Assembly (NCBI GenBank): GCA_947462335.1
Contig: OX381708.1
Coordinates: forward strand, 8,060,001-8,124,000
Length of the DNA stretch: 64,000 nt
From: Harmothoe impar
Lineage: Eukaryota > Annelida > Polychaeta > Phyllodocida > Polynoidae
Direction: 5' to 3'
The notes under the pieces were generated by a model. That model was not told the origin of the DNA. It saw nothing but the letters and a program-made list of their open reading frames with translations, and did not search any database. This document shows, in pieces, positions 19,839 through 31,019 of this stretch; position 1 is the stretch's first letter, and every line of letters starts with the position of its first letter. A program made the position numbers and the translations under genes.

Positions 19839-20180
19839 CAGTGTTGCCGGAAACTTTTTATTTACGCAGGCCAAAGCCTGCGTCTTTGCGTCTTACGCAG
19901 GCCATTTCCCTTTCACGCAGGCCATATCAATATTGATATTTAAGGTGCCCATATAAACTTCATTATAACTGCAAAGAATTTTGAAAATATTTGAATATTA
20001 GACAACTTCACTAAAATTGCCCTAGTTTCGCTTCTAATGGGCCGATTTGAAAAGTTCTTTCAGCAATATGAAGCTGAGATGATGGCAGGCCATTCTGGCC
20101 TGCGTCCTCAGGCCCTACGCCGGCCATTGTGATTCTACGCCGGCTTTTGCCGGCGTGCCTGCGTCATTTCGGCAACACTG
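19839..20180. mobile_element. hAT-like MITE
   Basis: The inverted ends CAGTGTTGCCGGAAA and TTTCGGCAACACTG are flanked by GCGACAG on both sides (832-838 left, overlapping the final G on the right), consistent with the 8-bp target duplications of hAT elements. Inside are several copies of TACGCAGGCCA and palindromic GCCGGC segments. No transposase ORF. Confidence 0.7.
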
Positions 20181-20183
20181 CGA

Positions 20184-20740
20184 CAGTAAGGATGTCTGTG
20201 CTGCGGAAATCTGTAGTAGCATGTTACTACTGTAGGGATCATTTATGCCGTTTTGGATACAGAAAATCAATAAGCGTATTCGATGTAATAAGCACACAGT
20301 GCACTTTAAAAAATCATTTTAACTCAAGAAAATAGAAGCAAAATTTCATTTTATCAAGTGCACACCCCAATACCTTTCCCCCGAGTCCCGTATTTGAGAT
20401 AACAAGTGCATAATGAACTTGACAAACTATTATATTACATATTTCCAATAATCAATAGTACATTTGTGCTGTAAATTTGACATTTTGGGGGTTTTATAAT
20501 CTAAAATTGCCCCTAATTGGGGTGTGTCTACTTATTAGGGGATGTGCGATTATTACATTGAATGCGGTAGATTGAATTAACATTACCAACACACAAAACT
20601 GAAAAGTAAAATTTTTTATTCATGTCATTCACATCAAATCAAATGAATTATATTCAATAGTACGGATAGTCCATTCAGGATCTAAGATCTTGCATGTTTC
20701 TAGCTACGTAAATGTAGATCATAACCATTGGGGTGAAATA
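20184..20740. repeat. Duplicated upstream block, copy B, second part
   Basis: Continues the homology to 15330-15560, interrupted once more by a family 1 MITE-like insertion at 20273-20571. Confidence 0.6.
20273..20571. mobile_element. Degenerate family 1 MITE
   Basis: The ends GCGTATTCGATGTAATAAGC and TTATTACATTGAATGCGGTA resemble the family 1 termini. It splits text that is continuous in copy A (TTTTGATCCAGAATTAAA...GAATTAACA), so it inserted after the duplication. Confidence 0.6.
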
Positions 20741-20885
20741 GCGTTAAATATGTCTGCTTGGTTTGGAGGTAGTTTTTGTGCTGGATCTGAATGATATCTT
20801 TTTATAATATTCTTATTATCATCTGAATGGTTTATATGCTGCTCGTACCTAAACATTCACCTCTCCACAATGACATCCATTAATT

Positions 20886-22625
20886 CTAAGGTGCAATAGC
20901 CAATATGGCAGCAAATGTCTCTATGTGTGGATGTACTGGGAGATTCTCCAAGTTCACTTTAGTGACTGTCGCCCCTTTCTCTGGAACGGTCGTCTTCCAC
21001 GACAGAAAGCTGGCGTGAACAGCACCACGTTCTAGATAACTCAAGTTCAAGATGTACACAGAATTTTCCTTGGCAAACAACATACCACCATCTAGCCATG
21101 GGAAGTTAGCAGGTTTGAAAGTGTTGATGATTTCTGACCATTGGTCGGTAGAAGGACTGTAGAATTGCATCTTGAGGCATAGGTCAATGATAAACATTCC
21201 CTCCTCTCCATTCCGCTTCAGAACGCCTATTTCGTAACGGCCTTTGCTACCCACCCACCAAAGACATGATGCCTTATTTTTCCATTGTGAGGTCTCAGAG
21301 GACAGGTCTAGGCAACGCAACTGTTCTGGGGCATCTTCAATATCCGGTTCACGTCCACCACAGACATAGATTGTATCCCCAAGAATACATGCGGCCGGGT
21401 AGAACAGATCAACTGGGAGTTGACGACCAGAACTCCAGCTGTTTGTTCGGAAGTTGTACTGCTCCATTTCACTTGAAGCTGGCTCTGGATAGCTGTCATA
21501 GTCACCGTCCTCTACCAGATACCTCCCTCCAACTGCATACAAAATGTCTCTGTGATGAACCATGGCAAAGTACATCTTTGGTTTATCCATGTTGGGCATT
21601 GTAGACCAGGTCAATGTTCTAGGGTCAAATATTTGCCAGTCTTGATGTTCCCAAAATGAGCGACAAACTACCAGAAAATTGTGTATTTCGAGGCAAATGA
21701 ATGCAGCAATGGAATCCAAGTCAACGGGTTCGAATCCATTTTGCTCTCGTTTCAACCAGGTCTTGTCCTCACATAACACAAACAGATCAAGTCTAGGGCC
21801 TGGATTACACTCAACAAAGAAGACTGCCGGCAATGGCTGACTTCTCACTTCCGACTGTTCTGACTTATCCAAGACCTTAAGGTGTGTTGGTAGTTCATTG
21901 TACTTCACAGCGTTCACCACCAGACCCTTCCAAGGACCTTCAGTTTTTCTGTATATGTCCATCTTTCTGATAGATTTTAGTTGATCTGGCCTGATGACGC
22001 AGAATCTAACCTTAGACATGAGGTCATCAACACAGGTAATGTGGTTCTCATAATCTATGCAAATCCAGTTCTTGATACAGAGAAACTTGTCCCACTCTGA
22101 TACCTTCTTGAACTCAATAAGGATCTGAAGTGTATCGTAGGACCGCACTGTTTGGTTGAAAGTCTCCATCACCTTTTCCCAGTTCCTCTGTATGAAATCT
22201 TTCAGTTCCTGCACTTCTTCATGAAATGAATATTCAATCATTGATGACAGAATTTCAAGGCAGTTCTGAATGTAAATATTCCTCATCATTTTCTTGACAC
22301 AGAAGTCAGCGACTAGAGGCATCTGTAGATACATGGCACACTGAAGGATGCCTAACGCGTCACCACCAATGACATTCTCATCAGCAGTGTAGAGGAACTC
22401 AAGGAGTTTAGACACAATGTCTGCAGAGAATCCTTTCACTTCCACTCTGTCCATCTTGCTCTCCATGTACCCGTCACCAAGCATTGCCTTGAAGTACCTG
22501 CTGACTGCAGCCAGAACCACCTTATGTACCTGAAACTCACGACCCTCAACTACAAGGGTGTAGTCCCGGAGTAGGTTCTCCTGCCAGAGCTCCCGTATAC
22601 CGGCAGCCAATCCTAGGTCTACCAT
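20886..22625 (-). CDS. BTB-BACK-Kelch protein KL4
   Basis: This single exon of 579 codons starts MVDLGLAAGIRELWQENLL. BTB spans about 20-125 (VVEGREFQVHKVV, FLYTADENVIG, MYLQMPLVADFC), BACK about 130-235 (NCLEILSSMIEYSFHEEV, FLCIKNWICIDYENHI, SKVRFCVIRPDQL), Kelch about 290-550 (DWQIFDPRTLTW, LYAVGG, IYVCGG, QFYSPSTDQWSEI). It differs from KL3 at several synonymous sites in the otherwise constant BTB block, so it is slightly outside the most homogenised group. Predicted CUL3 substrate adaptor. The 5' acceptor and 20-base leader match KL3. No acidic run in the C-terminal loop, unlike KL2, KL6 and KL8. Confidence 0.93.
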   Translation of the reverse strand: MVDLGLAAGIRELWQENLLRDYTLVVEGREFQVHKVVLAAVSRYFKAMLGDGYMESKMDRVEVKGFSADIVSKLLEFLYTADENVIGGDALGILQCAMYLQMPLVADFCVKKMMRNIYIQNCLEILSSMIEYSFHEEVQELKDFIQRNWEKVMETFNQTVRSYDTLQILIEFKKVSEWDKFLCIKNWICIDYENHITCVDDLMSKVRFCVIRPDQLKSIRKMDIYRKTEGPWKGLVVNAVKYNELPTHLKVLDKSEQSEVRSQPLPAVFFVECNPGPRLDLFVLCEDKTWLKREQNGFEPVDLDSIAAFICLEIHNFLVVCRSFWEHQDWQIFDPRTLTWSTMPNMDKPKMYFAMVHHRDILYAVGGRYLVEDGDYDSYPEPASSEMEQYNFRTNSWSSGRQLPVDLFYPAACILGDTIYVCGGREPDIEDAPEQLRCLDLSSETSQWKNKASCLWWVGSKGRYEIGVLKRNGEEGMFIIDLCLKMQFYSPSTDQWSEIINTFKPANFPWLDGGMLFAKENSVYILNLSYLERGAVHASFLSWKTTVPEKGATVTKVNLENLPVHPHIETFAAILAIAP

Positions 22626-22648
22626 GGTGACGGTCTCTTTTGGACCTG

Positions 22649-23099
22649 GAAAAGTGGAGACATGTTTGTTTTACCAATATGTACCGCAGTCACATTGCAT
22701 TTGTTCTGCTGAGTCATGACTTTTATCCCTCGTTGATAATTTGGATAAGTGGAAAAGGGTATGATGATTCATCAAAATAAGTGTCACACCGCAGAACCCC
22801 TCTTTCCTTTTACCACAATTGTATATTTCATGATTACATGAGATTACATAATATGATGTCATAATCTGAAAGTTTGATCTCCCTTAAAAGCTGATCCCCC
22901 ACTTTGAGAGAAATGCATAAGCCGAGTTTGGTGTCATTTAAACAGTTTTAAACTCGAATCACTGGCTCAAAAAACCTCCCTTATAATCCGAGCCGATTAT
23001 TCAAATTTAATGCATAATTCTTCAGCAATATCTAAATATCACTGAAAAAAATCCATGGACTTTTATTTTTATTTTTTCAAAAAATTGTTCAGAACAATA
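22649..23099. other. 5' flank of KL4
   Basis: The first roughly 120 bases (GGAAAAGTGGAGACATGTTTG onward, with ATGATTCATCAA) match the KL3 5' flank at 18672-18790. The remainder is AT-rich with no recognised feature. Confidence 0.5.
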
Positions 23100-23688
23100 C
23101 CGTAAAACCTCGCATAGAAGCCGCGGCTAGTACGCGAGGCAGATCGCTGGTGCGGCTTATATGATCGGCCCAAAGTCGGGGTGCGGCTTATACGCGAGTT
23201 TTTCCAAATTGCGATTTCCAAAATGACTATAAAATGGCATTAACACAGCTCCAGGAGACAAGGGGGGGGGGGGGTTTGTAAACATGTGACCAAGGTGAGT
23301 GGGCCCATATTTGCACCTCAGCCCTAAGACAATGCAACACACTCGCACCTAAGCCCTAAGACAATGCAGCCCTCTCGCACCTCAGCCCTAAGACAATGCA
23401 GCATTCAGCTAATCCCTGCCAGCATTCTAACAGTAAAAACAATGCGCCAATGAGGGATGGGGGGGGGGGGGTATGACCGGCACATAACAGTACTATAGAT
23501 GAGGGGGGGGGGATGTTGTTGGTGGAGGCCATGTATAGCTCATAGTCTAATTAGACTAAAGTTGGGGGTGCGGCTTATACGCGAGTTTTTCCCAAGGACC
23601 ATTCAGAAGGCCTCTGCGGGTTATAGGATTTGCTCAAAGTCGGGGTGCGGCTTATACGCGAGTTAGGCTTATACGCAAGGTTTTACAG
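23100..23688. mobile_element. MITE, family 2 (CCGTAAAACCTCGC ends), long copy
   Basis: The ends CCGTAAAACCTCGCATAGAA and ACGCAAGGTTTTACAG are flanked by TA. Subterminal GTGCGGCTTATACGCGAG units recur. The interior has three tandem copies of a roughly 38-bp unit containing CAGCCCTAAGACAATGCA (23318-23402) and several G(10-13) runs. Other copies: 27970-28191, 36307-36430, 46617-46837, 51623-51814. No ORF. Confidence 0.8.
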
Positions 23689-24597
23689 TAGTTAACATTT
23701 TAAAGGACTTTTGATAGGTGGTCCCGGGCATATTTTTATGGTTTTGGGCCTTTGAAGTTAAAAAATAGTGCAAAAATGGTCTAAATCTCATATTTAGAGC
23801 CTAAAAAAATGGGTGAACGGGCAAAAATTGTGGTGTAAAATGGCTGTATTTCCTACCCTTGGTTATTTCAAAGAACCTGATGAGATCTTTATATATCTAG
23901 ATAATGATTTATTGATTAATAAGTCCAATGTTCTAACTTATATAAAAAAATAGCAAATATTATTGGCTATAAATACATCAATTTTTTAAGTTCAATAAAA
24001 CGTTCAATTTTGCTCAAAATTGTACCATCTTTTTATATAGCTTAGTCAGCATATATATATTTCTAGTTTATCAATATTAGCTCAATCTGATACATATAAG
24101 CTATATGCGCAGAGACCTGCGCAGTGGTCCGTATTCAATGAGTAGCGATCAACCTTAAACAGCACTATCAGACTATTTCGATCAATCAATCAAGGTACTA
24201 CATGAGATAGATAAACCATATTCTGGAAAATATATAAGTGATTAAATTGTCTACAAGCACAATACTCAAAGCTGGAATATCCAACTAATAACACAGGTAA
24301 TATTGTTCCAAAGTTTAATCAGTTGATGCAGTTCCAATACGGCTGACAATCCTCTGTAGCCTTACCACATTATTAATTAACCAATCTCAGATGAGATAAT
24401 GTGAGATATTATCCATGAATCTTTCTCTATATTACAACGAGAAGGACGTCAGGGTACACGTCATTTGTAAACCAATGTGGAGATCCATAGCGAGTCTGTA
24501 ACCGGTGGTTTGTAGGATGTCTTTTCTTCTGTAACTCGGTAAACGAGGATTCAAAGGCTAGGAGTTAAGATTGCACACCAAAGGTGTAGTGACCGGC
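23689..24597. other. AT-rich intergenic DNA
   Basis: Lies between the family 2 MITE and the 16-bp satellite. No ORF, hairpin or repeat that I can support. Confidence 0.5.
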
Positions 24598-26455
24598 TTA
24601 CGGTGAGGATATATGAGAAGGGGAGAAGCTGAGAAGGGGAGAAGCTGAGAAGGGGAGAAACAGAGAAGGGGAGAAACGGGGAAGGGGAAAAACGTAGAAG
24701 GGGAGAAACTGAGAACGGGAGAAACAGAGAAAGGGAGAAACGGAGAATGGGAGAACTGGATAAACGGAGAACGGGATAAACGGAGAACGGGATAAACGGA
24801 GAACGGGATAAACGGAGAACGGGATAAACAGAGAAAGGGAGAACAGGATGAACGTAGAACGGGATAAACGGAGAACGGGATAAAAGAATGAAGGGAGAAC
24901 GGGAGAAAGGGAGAACGGGAGAAAGGGAGAATGGGATAAACGGAGAACGGGATAAATGGAGAACGCTATAAACGGCGAACGGGTGAGTGAGCGCGATAAA
25001 CAGAGAACGGGATAAATAGAGAAGGGGATAAACGGATGAAGGGAGAACGGGAGAAAGGGAAAACGGGAGAAAGGGAGAACGGGATAAACGGAGAACGGGA
25101 TGAACAGAGAACGGGATAAACGGTGAACACTATAAACGGTGAACGCTATAAACGGTGAATGGGATAAAGGGAGAACGGGAGAACGAGACAAACGGAAAGC
25201 GGAGAAGGGGATGAATGGATTAAGAGAGAACGGGATAAAGGGAGAAGGGGATGAACGGAGAAGGGGATAAATGGAGAAAGGGATAAACAGAGAACGCTAT
25301 AAATGGCGAACGGATAAACGGCGAACGCGATAAATGGAGAACGCGATAAACAGAGGAAGGGATAAACGGAGAACGGGATAAATGGTGAACGCTATAAATG
25401 ACAAACGGATAACGGGATAAACGGAGAACGGGATAAACGGGGAAAGAGAGAACGGGATAATCGGAGAATGGGATGAATGGAGAACGGGAGAAACAGAGAA
25501 CGGGATAAACGGAGAAAGGGATAAACGTAGAAAGGGAAAACAGGAGAACGGGATAAACAGAGAACGCGATAAACGGTGAATGCGATAAATGGAGAACGGG
25601 ATAAATAGAGAAGGGGATAAACGGATGAAGGGAGAACGGGAGAATGAGATAAACAGAGAACGGGATAAACGGTGAATGCTATAAACGGTGAACGGGATAA
25701 ACGGAGAACGGAGAACGGTATAAAGGGAGAACGGGACAAGCGGAGAAGGGGATGAATCGATTGAGAGAGAACAGGAGAAAGGGAGAAAGGGATGAACGGA
25801 GAACGCGATGAACGGAGAACAGGATAAATGGAGAAAGGGATAAACAGAGAACGCTATAAACGGCTAATGCGATAAACGGCGAATGCGATAAACGGAGAAC
25901 GGGATAAACGGAGAACGGGATGAACGGAGAACGGGATAAACAGAGAACGGGATAAACGGAGAAAGGGAGAAACGGAGAAAGGAGAACGGGATAAAGGGAA
26001 AACGGGACAAACGGAAAGCGGAGAAGGGGATGAATGGATTAAGAGAGAACGGGATAAAGGGAGAAGGGGATGAACGGAGAACGGGATGAACGGAGAACGG
26101 GATAAATGGAGTAAAGGATAAACAGAGAATGCTATCAACGGCGAACGCGATAAATGGCGAACGCGATAAACGGTGAACGCGATAAACGGAGAACGGGATA
26201 AACAGAGATCGGGATAAACGGTGAACGCTATAAACGACAAACAGATAAACGGATAACGGGATAAACGGGGAAAGGGAGAACGGGATAAACGGAGAACGGG
26301 ATAAACGGAGAACGGGATAAACGGAGAACGGGATAAACGGAGAACGGGATAAACGGAGAACGGGATAAACGGAGAACGGGATAAACGGCGAAACGGGATA
26401 AACGGAGAAAGGGAGAAACGGAGAACGGGATAAACGGAGAACACATAGGTACCAA
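24598..26455. repeat. 16-bp minisatellite array, about 1.9 kb
   Basis: The unit is GGGATAAACGGAGAAC with many variants (GGGAGAAACGGAGAAG, GGGATGAACGGAGAAC). The plus strand is almost free of T and C, so it is a purine-rich tract. The most uniform stretch is 26281-26395. Because 16 is not a multiple of three and the unit lacks stops on the minus strand, long 16-residue-periodic ORFs appear there in several frames; I do not call them genes. Larger-scale copying is visible: a 70-base text starting ACAAACGGAAAGCGGAGAAG recurs at about 25188 and 26005, about 817 bp apart. Confidence 0.95.
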
Positions 26456-27969
26456 TATAATCCGACAAAACGAAAATCGCGAATATCTTCGCTGTTTGCG
26501 CTCCGGTCGGCCCGATTTCCGGAAGGGTAGGAGATCTTCAAAATCGTTTTTGGGTCAAAATGGTTTTGGGGCTCAAAATCGGTTTTGGGGGCAAAATCGG
26601 TTTTGGAGGCAAAATCATCTGCAGCTCACGCCGCTCCCTGGCCAACCCGACACGTCAAACCAGAAACAAAGCTGCAACGAAGATGGTGTCGCTGCTGACG
26701 CTCTGATCGACTCGCTTTTTCGGCCGAGACGTAAAACAGCGGTTACGCACTGCCGGGTGCTGACGCCCACAGCCACCTGCCCGCCCCCAGCCACCTGCTT
26801 TCCCACAGCCACCTGCTCACCAACAGCAACCACCCGGAATTCGATTATATGTATCTTCTAATATATGAATTTGAGGTAGCTTTTTCTCTAGATCACGATT
26901 CTGCTGTCAAAAATGAGAAATAACGTATTGTACTGAAACAAGTTCACTCATACGACTTTCTAATGACAAATGCGGAATGTGTGAGGCTTGTGGTGGCCTG
27001 GTAAGTAGCAGAGAGCTGCATAGGAAGTAGCAGACGACATTCACCATATATTTAACCCTGAGTCGCAAATCGGAACTGGCAGAAAAATCATCGTATGATC
27101 AATCTCGGCGATTTAACAAACAATTGGCAATTCGGCAATTCAACATCACCACCCGGCGATTTATCATATAGGTACCATTAGCAGACGTGTGTGTGTGTGT
27201 GTGTGGGGGGGGGGGTATTTTGGCGAGTTCCCAAACCGGAATTGCCAAACTGCGGTGAGCGATAATAACAGAAAATCGGCGATTCTCCGCTGATTTGCCA
27301 AATACTTGCGCATTTTTCCCTTCGTACCCACACTAGACCCATTTCTTTCAAAAATAACCCTCCCACTGCTACCAATACATGATTTAACCACGTTTTCTGC
27401 CAAATCCCCAAAAGTATGCCGTACGTACCACAGTCACACCCCCGGACCGTACCACTGTGGGAAAAGGGGTGTGCCCATTTGAACAGTGTCCCGTTACACG
27501 GCACACGCCAGCCGACCTTTTTTGGAGATTTTAGGCGTGATTCGGCTTATAGCATTGTCTCAAAGAGGGAGGTCGGCTTATAAGGAAGGTTTTTTATCAA
27601 GTAAATCAGTTAAACCATGTTTAAATGGGCCCAAATTCGGCTTATATTATTCTCTCAACCTGGGGGGTCGGCTTATAAGGGAGGTCGGCTTATCAGAGAG
27701 GTTTTACGGTAGTATAGACAGCATCAACAATATCCAGATATTACAGCATACTCATTTTAAAACAAAGGGTGGAGTGAATTTTGCAAAGCCGCACAAACTT
27801 TATTTCAACCCCTTTAGAGTACCTTTAGAACCATAGTAACACCCAGGCTTCTCAGGCGGTCATGAGGTCATAATTTCGGTGAAATTTATTTAGCTCCACC
27901 CGCCCAAGAGGGGTTAAAATATTTTACCCCCCTCCCTAAAATCGCCCCACCCCTTGTTGTACATGAATA
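26456..27969. other. Intergenic DNA with short repeats
   Basis: At 26535-26618 about four copies of a unit like CAAAATCGGTTTTGGGGG. At 26770-26830 three to four copies of CCACAGCCACCTGC. At 27187-27205 a (TG)n run followed by G(11). At 27530-27712 a degraded element with repeated TCGGCTTATAAGG segments ending GGTTTTACGGTA, a distant relative of family 2. No gene recognised. Confidence 0.5.
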
Positions 27970-28191
27970 CCGTAAAACCTTGCGTATAAGCCGCGGCTAA
28001 TACGAGAATCAGATAGCTGGTGCGGCTTATAGGATCAGCACAGAGTCCAGGTGCGGCTTATACGCGAGTTTTTGCTCCTATCGTACGGTACTAAAGCCAC
28101 CCTATTCAGATCGCTGGTGCGGCTTATAGGATCGGCCCAAAGTCGGGGTGCGGCTTATACGCGAGTTAGGCTTATACACGAGGTTTTACGG
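27970..28191. mobile_element. MITE, family 2
   Basis: Begins CCGTAAAACCTTGCGTATAA after TA and ends ACGAGGTTTTACGG, with internal GGTGCGGCTTATA units. A truncated relative ends at 28385 (CGCAAGAATTTACGGTA). Confidence 0.75.
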
Positions 28192-28539
28192 TTCTCCCTT
28201 ATCAGGAGACTTCTTTAATCTATATTCGACAGATACTTCACTTGGTCCCTCCTCGTAAATCTCTATGCCAAATCAGCAGTGCTCAAGCCAATGGACCAAA
28301 AATGAGTATCCTGGGCCAAAGCTATAAGCCACACCGGCGATCTGACCCTCGTACTAGCCGCGGCTTCTACGCAAGAATTTACGGTACATTTATTTGCGTA
28401 CATAAATAAATGAGGAAAATCAGACAGGCTGCTTTTGTGGCAGCAATCTTTTCGTCATATATACCTTGTTTCCTGTTTTGGCATTTGACAGATCAGCGTT
28501 TGACAGAATTTCCCGGACTATTATTACAGGGAGTGTTAA
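28192..28539. other. Intergenic DNA with a family 2 fragment
   Basis: 28330-28386 (CACCGGCGATCTGACC through TTACGGTA) is the right half of a family 2 MITE. Nothing else recognised. Confidence 0.45.
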
Positions 28540-29225
28540 TTATTTATGGCAGGGGGGGGGGTGAGCGTTTGGCAAATCGAATACGTCAAAAATAATTGGC
28601 CCCCCCTATGAATAGGTTGAAAAAAAAAGGCCCCCCCCCTCGGAATAGGTTGAAAAAAAAGCGCCCCCCCCCCCTAATCCTGGATCATTTTCAACTTTAT
28701 TACAAAAATGATGTTGGTGTCTACTAATTGTATGCATTTAATCCTGGGCACTTTTTTACCTACAATTTACTACCTTGCAACAAATACATCCATTCGTAAG
28801 GTGTTTAAGTGTAAACGTCTCATGATACTCGCTAGTGAGTGATAATAGTCAAACCTCAGCTTATAAATTGGAAGCTCCCATACTCTCAGTGCTTACATGA
28901 GGCCGGCACTTTTTTGAAGACTGACAAAACGGTGGGCTATTCTGAGTGTGAAAAGTGATGCAGTGAGAAATTTGCTGGGAGTTTGAGGAAAATTTTAGAA
29001 CATTTTGAACATATTGACATAATTTGGTAAAATATAACACAGGGTGTTACCAAAATTCACGACATTTCAACGTACTAAATTCGCAACATTTTTGGGAATA
29101 CCCCTAAAAAAAAAGGCCCCCCCCTAAGAATAGGGTAAAAAAAGAAGGCCCCCCCCCCTTTGAATACCCCTAAAAAAAATTGCCCCCCCCCTCAAATGCT
29201 CACCCCCCCCCCCTGCCATAAATAA
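28540..29225. mobile_element. Poly-G/poly-C ended TIR element
   Basis: The left end TTATTTATGGCAGGGGGG and the right end CCCCCCTGCCATAAATAA are inverted repeats about 30 bp long that continue into GTGAGCGTTTG / CAAATGCTCAC. Subterminal segments alternate A-runs with GGCCCCCCC. Non-autonomous, no ORF. Confidence 0.7.
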
Positions 29226-29899
29226 CAGGTTATTTTCCAGAAGATGACATTATACTGACAGCTAACCTTGTCCGTGTGGGAGACTGCCAAATTGCTATTT
29301 AGTATATATACAGACATGTTGTCACAGCGCCATGTTAACCTGAGATGGACGGGACATTGTATTTGTAACCTTTGAGGGGGGGGGGGGGGGGGGCTTTTAT
29401 AAGGCATAGGCCAGACTGGAGCTTGTTGCGGCGGCCTGCACTGATAACAGCTGGTAGTGTGGGTACCAGCATGTCCCTGGAAGTGGGTGTTACCCAGGGA
29501 CATGTCAGTTGGGTATTGGGCCTATTGGCGGAACATCTGGAAATATTTATATTTTCATGTTTCATGTTTCATGTTTTCTGCAGAATGTACCGTTATACAT
29601 AATGCACATGATTCATAAGAGGCCATAATTGTACATCTGCCTAGGCAAGTTTTTCAGTAGATCACTGTACAAACTGTCCTAGCAGGGATGCCAAGTTACT
29701 CCACCCCAAAATCGCATTTGTGACGATTTGTGAATCCCAAAATCGTAACAAATTTTGCCTGAAATCGTAGCAAAAATCGTACTATTAGCATGTCCTTTAG
29801 AATGCACTCGGAGATGGGTGTGTAATCTATGCTTTATCAGATCCACGCACATGCTCCTGTTGACAAACATTGCAAATAGACCCAGGTGATGGGGATGGA
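29226..29899. other. Intergenic DNA with a long G run
   Basis: A run of about 18 G occurs at 29376-29393. No ORF or repeat otherwise recognised. Small ORFs here have no family resemblance. Confidence 0.4.
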
Positions 29900-30700
29900 T
29901 GGCTAAATTCGACATGGCGACATGGCCATTTCTTAAAATCGACATGCGACATGGAGCTTAGTGACATGATGAAAAAAATAAGTGACATGACATGGGGTGT
30001 TTCTTAAAATCGACATGGGACATGAGAGGTTCTTAGGGGCGACATGGGACATGAGAATTTAAGGGACAGGCGACATGACCATTTCTTAAAATCGACATGC
30101 GACATGGGGACCCCCCCCCCCCCCCCCATCTAGACCCCCCAGGTGCCGAATGTGAGGGTTAGGTTTACTTCAACCTGGACCGGGTGAGGATGGGTTTATT
30201 TAATGGGGGTAGATGCCTAAATTTGACATGGCGACATGGCCATTTCTTTAAATCGACATGCGACATGGAGCTTAGTGACATGAGAGAACATTTTAATGAC
30301 ATGACATAGGGTATTTCTTAAAATCGACATGGGATATAGCAGATTCTAAGGGGTGACATGGGACATGGAAATTTTAAGTGACATGACATGATCATTTCTT
30401 AAATTTGACATGCGACATGGGGGGCCCCCCATCTAGACCCCCTATTTATATTGTTCATAGAGGGGGGGGAGGGTCATAAAAATATGGGTGTGGACCACTA
30501 AATTCGACATGGCGACATGGCCGTTTTTGCACCTAATGACATGCGACATGAGGAATATTAGAGATAGCGACATGGGACATGGACATTTCTTAAAATCGAC
30601 ATGGTGACATGGCTTTTTCTTAAAATCGACAGTGCGACATGGTCATTTCTTAAAATCGACATGGGAAATTGGGACCCCCCATCCAGACCCCCTAAAATCT
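29900..30700. repeat. GACATG-rich array, three higher-order copies
   Basis: Short motifs CGACATGGCGACATGG, TTCTTAAAATCGACATG and GCGACATGGGG recur throughout. Three larger copies (about 29895-30140, 30205-30445, 30505-30695) each start with CTAAATTCGACATGGCGACA-like text and close with a C-run followed by CATCTAGACCCCC (CATCCAGACCCCC in the third). A C(17) run lies near 30111-30127. Confidence 0.75.
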
Positions 30701-31019
30701 CGTCAAAGACTTTGACAAAGTCTAAGGCTCTCGTCCAGTCTCGACCAGTAGTGAAGACCCCGGGTACATCCCCCTTGAGTGTACTATGTAGAGCCAAAGA
30801 AAGGATATTGCTCGGGGATGGGTGCTAGAAATATAATCTGGATTCTGGATGCTGATGATGTCAGATGGTGAGATGAGGCATTTCCGAACAAATGCGCGGC
30901 AAACATCGAGGTCGTGCTGACATCATTTTCCACCTGAAAACTTAACCTAAACCACCACCAAACTTTGCTATGGAAGGATGCATACTTAAAGCGTGTCCCT
31001 ACCTGTAAGACAACAGCTG

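Noticed and set aside
24598..26541. Long minus-strand ORFs (up to 225 codons) of Ser/Pro/Phe repeats
   Set aside because: They follow solely from a stop-free 16-bp tandem repeat, appear in several frames at once and show no start context or conservation signal.
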